From the NCBI RefSeq assembly GCF_000239775.1, contig NZ_CAFI01000008.1:1-40213 (forward strand): a stretch of DNA of 40,213 nt, written 5' to 3'. Each line of letters starts with the position of its first letter. The first letter of the stretch is position 1. Source of the stretch: Bradyrhizobium sp. ORS 375 (GTDB taxonomy: Bacteria > Pseudomonadota > Alphaproteobacteria > Rhizobiales > Xanthobacteraceae). The translations under genes were made by a program, and so were the position numbers. Of the stretch, positions 15,385 through 22,893 are shown piece after piece. The notes beneath the pieces were generated by a model. The model made no database searches. It was given only the letters and a program-made list of their open reading frames with translations, and was not told the origin of the DNA.

Positions 15385-15736
15385 CGCGATGGCATTACGG
15401 CTTATACGCGCTCTCCCCGGTGTCCGGGCTTATAGCCACCGTCACCCGCGCGCCTCATCAGGAGCACGCGAGCTTGACGCCAGCGTCGGGGCGCCAGGAC
15501 CACGCGATTTCGCCGTGCGCATCGGATCGTTCGTCGGCATGAATGATCACGCTGCGACCCGCTGCGCCCACCGCATCCAGCCTCCCACGCTCGTGACGAC
15601 CGCGATACGCCCCTCCTCGCGGAGACCGGACGCCGGGCAGACTACACCAATTCCGAAATTCGTAAATCGGAATATTTTCCGCGGGAGGGCTGGACAGGTT
15701 TTGGCGCGGCGTGCCCGTCGGGCAAATCAGGTCGCC

Positions 15737-16402
15737 TCAGGCGAACTCGACCAGGTCGATCAGATAATGCGCAAGGACCACCGGCCATAACGCCACCGAT
15801 CGCTGCAGCATCAGCGTGAAACCTGCTCCGAGCAGCGCGGCCGTCGTGACGTTTCCAAGCCCGCTCCACCAATGGTAGCCCCCGAAGAGAAGAGACGAAA
15901 CCATGACGAGCAGAATGCGACCGCTCAGCCACATCCGGAGCACGTGCTCGACACAGCGGCGGAAGACGATCTCCTCGGTGAGTGCGACCAGCGCCAGCCC
16001 GAACACCAGATCGAAGAAATAAAGCCAGCCGCTGGGGCGCGGGTAGGTCCCGAAGACTGTGCCTGGAAAATTTGTGGTCATGAAGAGCCTCACCGGTTGG
16101 CTGAAGCGCTCAACGAACGAGAGGCCGACAACCCAGAGCCCGATCTCCAAACCGGATAACTGATTCTCTTCCGCTCGGAACGCGACTGCTCGCGCAGCTG
16201 GGATCGCAGCAGCGATCATAAGCGCACCAAGCCGACCGGCGTAGTCCCAGGCGATCCAACCGAACGGCTCGTGCTGGTGCAACCTCAGCAACTGAGATGC
16301 GATCAAAGGGATGAAGACGACTGCCAGCCACGCAACTGCGTGAGCCTTTGCTGGCGTCTCCCTGGGGCTCTCAATCTCGCGCACGACACTGCTTTCCGAC
16401 AA
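15737..16402 (-). CDS. CPBP-family intramembrane metalloprotease
   Basis: 221 residues with several hydrophobic helices. The CPBP (Abi) signature is present: the glutamate pair in TEEIVFRRCVEHVLR, a histidine in FGGYHWWSG, and the last motif VVLAHYLIDLVEF with His and Asp. These residues build the metal site of the Rce1-like membrane protease fold. Bacterial members are linked to peptide processing, bacteriocin self-immunity or protein maturation; none of these roles can be chosen from sequence alone. The longest frame starts with TTG at 16402. A GTG six codons further in has GGAAAG about 7 bases upstream and may be the true start. It has no clear operon partner; a small membrane peptide gene starts 459 bp upstream on the same strand. 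Confidence 0.85.
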   Translation of the reverse strand: MSESSVVREIESPRETPAKAHAVAWLAVVFIPLIASQLLRLHQHEPFGWIAWDYAGRLGALMIAAAIPAARAVAFRAEENQLSGLEIGLWVVGLSFVERFSQPVRLFMTTNFPGTVFGTYPRPSGWLYFFDLVFGLALVALTEEIVFRRCVEHVLRMWLSGRILLVMVSSLLFGGYHWWSGLGNVTTAALLGAGFTLMLQRSVALWPVVLAHYLIDLVEFA

Positions 16403-16711
16403 CTCGCCGCCGGAGGACCGGAGACAAGCGACTGCGCGAACGGTATTCGCGACGGGCGTGAGCAGTCAATGTGTCGGTGAAAGCGTGCGTACAGGATAGG
16501 CAAGTAAGCGCCGCACAGCCCTTCTGATCCAAGCAGCGGAGGGCCGCTTTCCACCAATCGACAGGCGCGCCGGAGCACCGGGACAGCCCGACGCTACGGC
16601 GAGTCAGTCGTTGATGGAATTGCGATCAGGCGAGTGATCCGCGCGATGCCCAGATCCGTCGGACCGGCTCCCAACTCGTCTTGAGCGGGAGCACGATGGG
16701 AGAGCCGTCGA
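16403..16711. other. 309 bp with no recognised feature
   Basis: Lies upstream of the CPBP gene and downstream of the 49-residue peptide gene, both on the minus strand. No ORF with coding-type codon use, repeat or RNA was seen. It should hold the CPBP promoter. Confidence 0.5.
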
Positions 16712-16861
16712 TCAGAAGATCGCGGTCGGGAAGATGTTCACGCCGTGCTGAACCAGCACGAGAGAAGCGACGACACCGGTGAGCGCGAACATGGTCACCA
16801 GGCCGAAGCCGGAATTGAGTGCATGGGGTCCAACGAGCTTTCGTGCGATCATCATCAACAT
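16712..16861 (-). CDS. Small single-span membrane peptide, 49 residues
   Basis: Starts at ATG 16861 with a perfect AGGAGG (16870-16875) 8 bases upstream, which is better than any longer start. The peptide begins MLMMIARKLVGPHALNSG and has one hydrophobic stretch (GLVTMFALTGVVASLVLVQHG) followed by VNIFPTAIF. I do not recognise the family. The strong ribosome-binding sequence and the clean hydrophobic profile argue that it is real. It is encoded on the same strand as the CPBP membrane protease 310 bp downstream; CPBP proteins often act on or near small membrane peptides, so a link is possible but unproven. Confidence 0.65.
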   Translation of the reverse strand: MLMMIARKLVGPHALNSGFGLVTMFALTGVVASLVLVQHGVNIFPTAIF

Positions 16862-17344
16862 AATCGTTTCCTCCTGAAACTTATGAAGTGACGGCACTAA
16901 GGGAGATGGCGCGTTACCAGCAGGTTTCCGACATTGCAGAGACGCCGTGAAGCGCGGGCGCTTGGTGAACGCATCCTTGAATACGCCCCGGGGCCGGTAT
17001 GAAGCTGCCTTAACGCTCGCAGCGCGCGCATGAGCCTGAACAACAAGGAAGGTGTTTGCGCACGAGAAGGTTGAATAGACACTCAGACTCGCGCCCTACG
17101 GAGCGGAGGCTCCGGGGCAGCGCACGACCTTCGCGGGCGTGAGATGATTAGTCGTATCAGGGCGAGTAGCGCGCCGAGACCTTCCTGACGCTGGATACCG
17201 GACCTGCGGGATGCCCCATGCTGATGGCCGGTGAGAAAACCGAGACTCCAGAAGCAGGTGCAGCGTCGTCCAACTAACTGGATGGGCTGACCTCGTTGTC
17301 GGGGCATCCTGACCAAGCAGGCGAACTACGCGTGGAGGTTCTAC
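16862..17344. other. 483 bp without a convincing gene
   Basis: Contains the AGGAGG of the small membrane peptide gene (16870-16875). The open frames on either strand are Arg-rich and have no ribosome-binding sequence of note. A 19-codon frame from ATG 17219 to TAA was seen but is too short to call. Confidence 0.5.
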
Positions 17345-17360
17345 ATGCGAGTGCCGAGGC

Positions 17361-17471
17361 CTGGCTCATGTCGCGGACCGGTTCGCCATCGGACTCTCGG
17401 ACGTCGCGAAGATCGACATGCTCGAGGCGAACAGCGTCTGGTGCGAATGCTGCACCTCCGGTTGCTGTTGA
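17361..17471 (+). CDS. Possible Cys-rich micropeptide, start unresolved
   Basis: The frame ending in TGA 17469-17471 reads AHVADRFAIGLSDVAKIDML and then EANSVWCECCTSGCC, with five cysteines in the last nine residues. Its codons are strongly G/C-ending, as in real genes here. No ATG or GTG lies in this frame before the internal ATG at 17418. However, ATG 17345, with GGAGG at 17334-17338, is one base out of frame, so a +1 shift between 17352 and 17361 (real, programmed or a sequence error) would join a good start to this peptide. A non-AUG start (CTG 17361) is another option. The family is not recognised; the shape recalls precursor peptides with a Cys-rich core, but no maturation enzyme was identified nearby. 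Confidence 0.35.
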   Translation: MAHVADRFAIGLSDVAKIDMLEANSVWCECCTSGCC

Positions 17472-17646
17472 CAGACGCGTGCAACAACGCGATTTGTCAG
17501 CAGCGGCTGAAGCGCGTCAGACTCGCTGGAACAAGAGTTCCAAACATGAGTTCGGGTTCGGTACGAGCAAAGGCTCTGCCCTTCAGAGCTGATCTGTCGC
17601 GGCGTGCGCGACCCGTGCGATGATTGGCGCGAGGGGAGGAGACGTC

Positions 17647-19332
17647 GTGTTTCGTTGGGGATTGCGGCTCGCCGGGAACTCCGGCATCTGGCCCATCTCG
17701 GCCTATCTCCTCATCCTTGCGCTAGCGACCTCCATTCCGATCACAGCCTGTGCGGCGTTCCTCGCCTATCACTTCGTTTCGGAATCGTCGCAACACCGCA
17801 AGGTCGAGTATGAAGACCGGCTTCGGCTGATGCGCAACGCCACCGAGCTCCGTGTCGCCAACATCATCGAGGACCTGCAGGTCCTCGCGCTGTCGCCGCT
17901 GCTGGCGAACGGACGCTTCGCCGAGTTCAGGGACCACGCGATCGACGCGGTCAAGCTGATCGGCGGGGTGGCGATTGCGCTTTACGAGCCCGATGGACAG
18001 CAGCTCGTCAACACCCGGCTCGATCCCGGAACGCCGCTGCCGAAACGCACGGCCTTCGAGGCCGAGCGCCGGGCGATCGAGACCGGCCGACCGCAGGTGT
18101 CCGGCCTGCAGAAGGCGGTGGTCGACGGTCAGCCCATCGTCACCATCGCGGTGCCGGTGCAGGTTGCGGGGCAGGTCCGCTATGCGCTCAATGTCGGGCT
18201 CTCGCCGCGATATCTGTCGTCGCTGATGGACGACTACGTGTCTGCGGGGCTGGTCGGCAGCATCATCGACCAGCAGGGGCTGCTGCTGGCTCGGCGACCG
18301 CTGCTGGGCGACGACGACCTGATCGGCCAGCTGACCATCCCGGCCGTGAGATCGCACATCGGGCAGGCCTCGGCGTGGTGGATCAAGGCCGTCTCGCGGT
18401 CCGGGGTTGCGACCTACACATCGCTGCTGCGCTCGGATCAGAGTGGCTGGACGATCAATCTGGCGGTGCCTCGGGATGCCATCGATGGACCGCTGCATCG
18501 GACGATCGAATGGATCGTCGCGCTGACCCTGTTCACCTTCGCGCTGAGCATGGCGCTGGCGCGGCTGCTCGGTCGTCGCCTTCTCGCCGGGTTCTCTGAT
18601 CTGGAGCGCTACGTGTCAGGTCTGCAGGCCGGCGTCGCCGCGCCCCACAAGGGGCGGATCGCAGAGGTCAATCGCATGAAGCAGGTGCTTCATCGCGTCG
18701 GCGGCGAGTTGGCGAGCGCCCTGAAGCAGCAGCGTGACCTGCTCGACGAGATCAACCACCGCGTCAAGAACACACTGGGCACGGTGCAGTCGATCGCGCG
18801 GCTGTCGCGTTCGAGCGCCAGCGACGTCGATCACTATGTCGCGGCCTTCGAAGGCCGCATCCTCGCGCTCTCGCAGGCCTACAATCTGCTGACGGAGAAC
18901 AACTGGGTGGGCGCCGACGTCAGGGCGATCGTCGACCGCACGCTGGCGCCCTATGCCGGCGCCGACCGCCTGACCATCAGCGGCCCGAGCCTGCTGCTGC
19001 CGCCCAAGCTTGCGCTGGCGCTGGCGGCGGCCATTCAGGAGCTGAGCACCAACGCCGCCAAATACGGCGCCTTCTCCACACCCTCGGGCAAGCTCGACAT
19101 AGCCTGGACAAGCCAGGAGAGCGGCCTCGTGCGCTTGATGTGGGTCGAGCGCGATGGGCCCCTGGTGCGCAAGCCGACGCGGCGCGGCTTCGGCACCAAG
19201 ATGATCACGCGGATGTTCGGCGCCGAGAGCGGGTGGTCCGTTGCGCTCGACTTCGACCCGGGCGGCCTGCGCTGCACGATGCAGTTCGGCATTCACGACG
19301 AAGGTGCTCGCGAAACCCGCTTGACCGGGTGA
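17647..19332 (+). CDS. HWE-family sensor histidine kinase with periplasmic sensor
   Basis: 561 residues if it starts at GTG 17647, which has GGGGAGGAG just upstream; the in-frame ATG at 17620 has none. A membrane helix near the N-terminus (ISAYLLILALATSIPITACAAFLAY) and a second after about 275 residues (WIVALTLFTFALSMALARLL) enclose a periplasmic Cache-like sensor. The kinase core has the HWE phospho-acceptor box (INHRVKNTLGTVQSIA, His371), the ATP-site Asn (IQELSTNAAKYGAF) and the W-x-E motif (MWVERDGP) that defines the family. It autophosphorylates and passes phosphate to a response regulator that is not in this window, so it is an orphan kinase. The signal is unknown. Confidence 0.92.
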   Translation: MFRWGLRLAGNSGIWPISAYLLILALATSIPITACAAFLAYHFVSESSQHRKVEYEDRLRLMRNATELRVANIIEDLQVLALSPLLANGRFAEFRDHAIDAVKLIGGVAIALYEPDGQQLVNTRLDPGTPLPKRTAFEAERRAIETGRPQVSGLQKAVVDGQPIVTIAVPVQVAGQVRYALNVGLSPRYLSSLMDDYVSAGLVGSIIDQQGLLLARRPLLGDDDLIGQLTIPAVRSHIGQASAWWIKAVSRSGVATYTSLLRSDQSGWTINLAVPRDAIDGPLHRTIEWIVALTLFTFALSMALARLLGRRLLAGFSDLERYVSGLQAGVAAPHKGRIAEVNRMKQVLHRVGGELASALKQQRDLLDEINHRVKNTLGTVQSIARLSRSSASDVDHYVAAFEGRILALSQAYNLLTENNWVGADVRAIVDRTLAPYAGADRLTISGPSLLLPPKLALALAAAIQELSTNAAKYGAFSTPSGKLDIAWTSQESGLVRLMWVERDGPLVRKPTRRGFGTKMITRMFGAESGWSVALDFDPGGLRCTMQFGIHDEGARETRLTG

Positions 19333-19629
19333 GCTCCCGGCAGCCGACCGTTGCGCCGCCCTTGAGCAGACTCGCCTGCTGCCACGCTCGCCTTTGCGCA
19401 GAGACAGCCGGATCGGCACGCAAAGCGGTATTTGGCGACCGCGCAACTCTTCAGTGAAATAAACCGAACTGCAACACAGGGGCGCGATGTTTTGTCGCAG
19501 CGCAGTCCCGTTGGCGGCTGTTGTGCGGATTCGGATCGGCGCGGCGACCGACGATCGACGATCGGTATCAGGCACGGCCCAACAAAGAGCGGAGACCGGC
19601 TTCGACGGGCCGGATCATGGAGGTCAAGC
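19333..19629. promoter_or_regulatory. Leader of the TadG-like gene
   Basis: 297 bp between the kinase stop and the GTG start at 19630. The upstream extension of the TadG frame here (to 19432) is Arg/Asp/Gly-rich and not coding-like. A short tandem repeat, CGACGAT twice (19550-19563 region), is present. GGAGG at 19619-19623 lies 6 bases before GTG 19630 and fixes the start. Confidence 0.5.
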
Positions 19630-21189
19630 GTGGGTACCAACCGACCAGAGAGCCGGGCGACCGCACTCGTTGCGCGCTTCCTCGGAGACCGCAAGGCCAA
19701 CATCGCGGCGACGTTCGCGCTGGCGCTGCTGCCGATCCTGACGGCGATCGGCTGTGCGACCGACTACTCCATGGCGATGCGATTGAAGGTGAAGCTGCAG
19801 TCCGCCGCCGATGCCGCGAGCATCGCCTCCATCTCGGTCAATTCGGCCGGCTATGCCGCAGCCATGGCGATGACGGCGGACGGAACGGTGACCGCGGGGG
19901 TCAACGAAGCCAATAGTATTTTCAAGGGCAACGCCTCGACGTTTGGCGGCTATACCCTGACCTCCACGACCAGCACCGTGACCAAGACGAAGTCCACGCT
20001 GTCCTCGCAGGTCCAATTCACCGCCGCGGTGCCGACCACGTTCCTGACGGTGATCGGCTATCAGAATCTGACGGTCAGCGGCAGCTCCTCGTCGTCCGTC
20101 ACCTTGCCGCTGTATCTCGATTTCTATCTCACCCTGGATGTCTCGGGATCGATGGGCCTGCCGTCGACGTCGGCCGAAGCCCAGCGCATGCAGGCCATCA
20201 GCCCTGACAACTACCGGCAATATCCGACCGGATGTACGCTCGCGTGTCACTTCTCGCCGCAGAACAGCGCCTGCACAGACTCTGGGACCCAGGGCTATCC
20301 GACCAACAATTACTGCCTCGGCTATGCGATCTCGCGGGTCAGCCAGAGCGGCTACAAGAGCCTGCTGACCACCAACAAGAACTACCCGAAGGGCGTCCAG
20401 CTGCCGCCATCGATCGTCTCCGGATTGCCGAACTCGCTGTACAACAAGCTGCCGACAGTGGCGAACTGCCCGACCGACGGGACGGACGACTGCATCCAGC
20501 TGCGCCTGGACGCCGTCGGCTACGCCGTCAATCAACTGTTCACGACCGCGAACAACACCAAGAAGGTCACCAACCAGTTCCGGATCGGACTGTATCCGTT
20601 CATTCGCTATCTCTATAGCTACTATCCGCTGACCAGCAACATCAGCGGCTCGACGAGCGATTCCACGACCATCAATTATGCTGCGGCGAACCTCGCGACC
20701 CTGCTCGACACCAACACCAACACCTCACTCGGCTCCGGCGGCACGCACATCGACACAGCGCTCGCCAGCGTCAACAACCTGATCGTCAGTGTGGGGGACG
20801 GAAGCGCCACGACCAACACCCTGCCCTATGTCTTCCTGGTCACCGACGGCGCGCAGGATCCCCAGGTGAAGGGAGTCCCGAACGGCTCATGGTCCGGCAG
20901 CAATCATGCGACCACGATCAATGCGGCCACATCGTGCACGCCGTTGAAGAACCGCGGGATCATCATCTCGGTGCTCTATATTCCCTATCAGACGATCAAT
21001 CCGGTCAATGCGTCCTTCGCAGGCGACGAGGATGACTACGCCAACAACAATATCCCGAACATTCCACCGAGCTTGCAGGCCTGCGCGTCGCCGGGCTTCT
21101 TCTACACCGCGAACACGCCGGCGGACATCACGGCGGCGCTGAATGCGATGTTCAATCATGCCGTCTCCGAGGCGCATCTGACCCGATGA
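19630..21189 (+). CDS. TadG-like pilus-assembly protein with von Willebrand factor A domain
   Basis: 519 residues from GTG 19630. Residues about 13-45 are a TadE/TadG N-terminus: a charged segment (RFLGDRKANIAATFALALLP) with one membrane helix, followed by DYSMAMRLKVKLQSAADAAS, which is typical of pseudopilin-like Tad proteins. The rest is a von Willebrand factor A domain with a MIDAS: DVSGSMG, a Thr in GGTHIDTAL and Asp in VTDGAQD. Four to six cysteines in the middle (CTLACHF, NSACTDS) could form disulfides. TadG helps anchor Flp pili or the Tad secretion machinery in the envelope. No other tad/cpa gene is in the window, so it is a solitary copy. The neighbouring kinase gene is in the same direction, 297 bp away. 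Confidence 0.88.
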   Translation: MGTNRPESRATALVARFLGDRKANIAATFALALLPILTAIGCATDYSMAMRLKVKLQSAADAASIASISVNSAGYAAAMAMTADGTVTAGVNEANSIFKGNASTFGGYTLTSTTSTVTKTKSTLSSQVQFTAAVPTTFLTVIGYQNLTVSGSSSSSVTLPLYLDFYLTLDVSGSMGLPSTSAEAQRMQAISPDNYRQYPTGCTLACHFSPQNSACTDSGTQGYPTNNYCLGYAISRVSQSGYKSLLTTNKNYPKGVQLPPSIVSGLPNSLYNKLPTVANCPTDGTDDCIQLRLDAVGYAVNQLFTTANNTKKVTNQFRIGLYPFIRYLYSYYPLTSNISGSTSDSTTINYAAANLATLLDTNTNTSLGSGGTHIDTALASVNNLIVSVGDGSATTNTLPYVFLVTDGAQDPQVKGVPNGSWSGSNHATTINAATSCTPLKNRGIIISVLYIPYQTINPVNASFAGDEDDYANNNIPNIPPSLQACASPGFFYTANTPADITAALNAMFNHAVSEAHLTR

Positions 21190-21445
21190 AGGCAAGCGCC
21201 GGACCATGCTCGCTTGGTTGAGCGATCATGTCCCGCCACGCCGGCGTTCCAGGGCGAAACGCCGGATCATCGTCGGGCGTCTGCACATAGGCATGGCCGC
21301 CGATGATCATCCACCACGGACCTGGTCCCGCGAAAGGCTCGCGCCTGACGGTGCGGAACGCCTCCTCGATCCTGGGATCATCGAGCTTGGCGGCGGTACA
21401 GATCAGCCTGGCGTAGAACCTGCGATGTTTTTCTGACTGATCCAC
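21152..21445 (-). pseudogene. Truncated protein-L-isoaspartate methyltransferase-like gene
   Basis: A 97-codon frame opening with GTG 21445. The segment RRFYARLICTAAKLDDPRIE, then EEAFRTVRREPFAGPGPWW and YVQTPDDDPAF, matches the N-terminal part of PCMT/rRNA-adenine-methyltransferase-like proteins, where DDPAF is normally followed by the SAM-binding fold of about 150 more residues. Here it continues with unrelated residues and ends inside the 3' end of the TadG gene (overlap 21152-21189). The catalytic fold is absent, so it is most likely a 5' remnant. A short functional protein cannot be excluded. The recognition is from memory of the family pattern. Confidence 0.5.
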
Positions 21446-21594
21446 GACGCGGCCTCACCGGCGATGCTGACAGAGCAAGGTCCGACCTTACACCGGTTCT
21501 TGCACATAGGACTACTAAAATACCTCCGACATCTCTGCCGGCTTCGGTTGCGGAGGGCGCATCTCAGAACTGAATCCCACCTGCCGCGTCGCTC

Positions 21595-21918
21595 TCAATG
21601 CTGCGCCTCGCGCGCGGCCGTGATCGCCCAGGCAAGGAAGATCGAGATCACGTCGCCGAGATGATTGGGGCCGCAGAAGGCTTCGAAGACCTCGCGGCGT
21701 ACGCGGCAGTGGCACCAGTCGTCGTCATCGTCGCCCTGAACCTTCACCTCAGTGAATGGGCGCACCGCCAGGTCCGTCGAGGACAGGTCGATTCGCAGCG
21801 TCCATCCCGGGTTGTCCAAGGTCCCGATCTTGATCCCGTACTGATGCTCCCACTCGCCGTCGCATTGTGAGGCGTACCAGTCCTGAAGGGCCTTCAGAGG
21901 CTCGCGCTGATCCCGCAT
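21595..21918 (-). CDS. Imm53-like immunity protein
   Basis: 107 residues from ATG 21918; a longer frame to 21972 is open but adds a segment not expected for the family. The sequence has the Imm53 pattern: LQDWYASQCDGEWEHQYGIK, then IGTLDNPGWTLRIDL, DWCHCRV and FCGPNHLGDVISIFLAW. Imm53 proteins are predicted antitoxins of polymorphic toxin systems and neutralise a partner effector nuclease or other toxin in the cytoplasm. No toxin, RHS or secretion gene is nearby, so this is an orphan immunity gene, which may protect against toxins delivered by competing strains. Family assignment is from motif memory. Confidence 0.75.
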   Translation of the reverse strand: MRDQREPLKALQDWYASQCDGEWEHQYGIKIGTLDNPGWTLRIDLSSTDLAVRPFTEVKVQGDDDDDWCHCRVRREVFEAFCGPNHLGDVISIFLAWAITAAREAQH

Positions 21919-22071
21919 CGGCAATCTCGTCGGTTGGCGGCTGCGGCCCGCGATCGATCGGGCCGAAGACATCCGTGGCGCGCATCCGGCGCGGCCGGAA
22001 GAGGATGACGCAAGCGACCGATGTGCGCGAGAGCCGCCAGAGCACAGTCTCCGGACATGCTGTCCTATCCG

Positions 22072-22773
22072 TTACCTCGCCTCGGTCATCGCTGCCGCGG
22101 CGAGCAGGGCCGCTTCGATCGTGTCCCGCGTCTTGGCGAGATGCGCGGTCATGATCGTCACCGCGCGCTCGGCGTCGCGCGCCAGCGCCGCCTCCATCAA
22201 CTCGCGATGCTCGCGCGCGACGTCGCGGTTGCCGCGATCGGTCTTGCGGGCGAGGTCGAGATAGCGCTCGTTGTGGACGAACAGGAGATCGCGCACCCGC
22301 ATCATCCAGACGCTGCCGCAGGCCTGCGCGAGCGCGGCGTGGAACTCGCCATGCGCGATGGTCCAGGCCGGCGAGAAGCTGCCGTCGGCAGCCGCGATCG
22401 GCGTCGCCGCCATGCGGTGATGCGCGGCCACGACCGCCGTCTCCCAGCCAATGTCGCCATTTTCGATGGCGCGGCGCAGGCACTTGGTCTCGATCTCGAT
22501 GCGCATGTCGGTGAGATCGCGCAGATCGGCCGCCGACACCGGCGCGACGCGAAAGCCGCGCTGCGGCAGTGCCGTCACCAGTCCCTCCGCCGTCAGCCGG
22601 GCTAGCGCCTCGCGGATCGCGCCCGTGCTGACAGCGAAGGCGGCACCGAGCTCGCTGATCTTCAGCTTCTCCTCGGGCCGATACAGGCCGGCGAGGAGGT
22701 TGGCGCGCAGCAGCTCATAGACGGCCTGGGTGGCACTTCCGGACATGGGGCACTCGATGGGACGCGGCACCAT
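22072..22773 (-). CDS. GntR-family transcriptional regulator (FCD/FadR subfamily)
   Basis: 233 residues from ATG 22773, which has GGAAG 6 bases upstream; an internal ATG at 22746 has none. Residues 12-80 are the winged HTH (VYELLRANLLAGLYRPEEKL, STGAIREALARLTAEGLV, QRGFRVAPVS). Residues 90-225 are the all-helical FCD ligand domain with metal-type residues (MRIEIETKCLRRAIE, HGEFHAAL, EHRELMEAAL). FCD regulators respond to small organic acids or other metabolites. It is divergent from a substrate-binding-protein gene with 120 bp between the starts, and the promoter holds a pair of near-palindromic 14-mers, so it probably represses that gene and itself. Confidence 0.92.
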   Translation of the reverse strand: MVPRPIECPMSGSATQAVYELLRANLLAGLYRPEEKLKISELGAAFAVSTGAIREALARLTAEGLVTALPQRGFRVAPVSAADLRDLTDMRIEIETKCLRRAIENGDIGWETAVVAAHHRMAATPIAAADGSFSPAWTIAHGEFHAALAQACGSVWMMRVRDLLFVHNERYLDLARKTDRGNRDVAREHRELMEAALARDAERAVTIMTAHLAKTRDTIEAALLAAAAMTEAR

Positions 22774-22785
22774 AGCAGACTTCCA

Positions 22786-22817
22786 GAAAATAGATTTTTA
22801 GAAGAAAATATATTTTT
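22786..22817. promoter_or_regulatory. Tandem 14-base operator-like repeats in the GntR divergent promoter
   Basis: GAAAATAGATTTTT (22786-22799) and GAAAATATATTTTT (22804-22817) differ at one base and are spaced 18 bp apart, close to two helical turns. The second contains the perfect palindrome AAAATATATTTT. The stretch is much more AT-rich than its surroundings and lies between the GntR start (22773) and the binding-protein start (22894). Confidence 0.55.
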
Positions 22818-22893
22818 GTTGCCGCGTCCGTCGGGACCGGCCTAAGCTGCCCAGCAAAACGCCGCCGCCAGCGCGGCTTTCAGGGAGGACATC

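Larger units (their letters stand above)
14760..15736. other. 977 bp without a convincing gene, rich in inverted repeats
   Basis: Open frames here are short and lack coding-type third-position bias. The stretch holds several inverted repeats (14804-14820, 14858-14898, 14931-14957, 15285-15384). From about 15390 to 15735 it resembles a dispersed intergenic sequence I associate with Bradyrhizobium genomes, ending in the small palindrome GCCCGTCGGGC (15713-15723). No RNA gene was recognised. Confidence 0.6.

Noticed and set aside
16897-17082. Minus-strand 61-codon frame upstream of the small membrane peptide
   Set aside because: Arg/Ser/Leu-rich without ribosome-binding sequence or domain; not supported.
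17345-17623. Plus-strand 92-codon frame from ATG 17345
   Set aside because: It has a good ribosome-binding sequence but an Arg-rich, non-coding-like product; the codon bias lies in the neighbouring frame, so it was treated under the Cys-rich micropeptide finding instead.
19630-21189. Stand-alone von Willebrand toxin or BatA-type protein
   Set aside because: The N-terminal TadE/TadG-type membrane segment and DYSMAMRLKVKLQSAADAA motif fit TadG better than Bat or toxin-linked VWA proteins.
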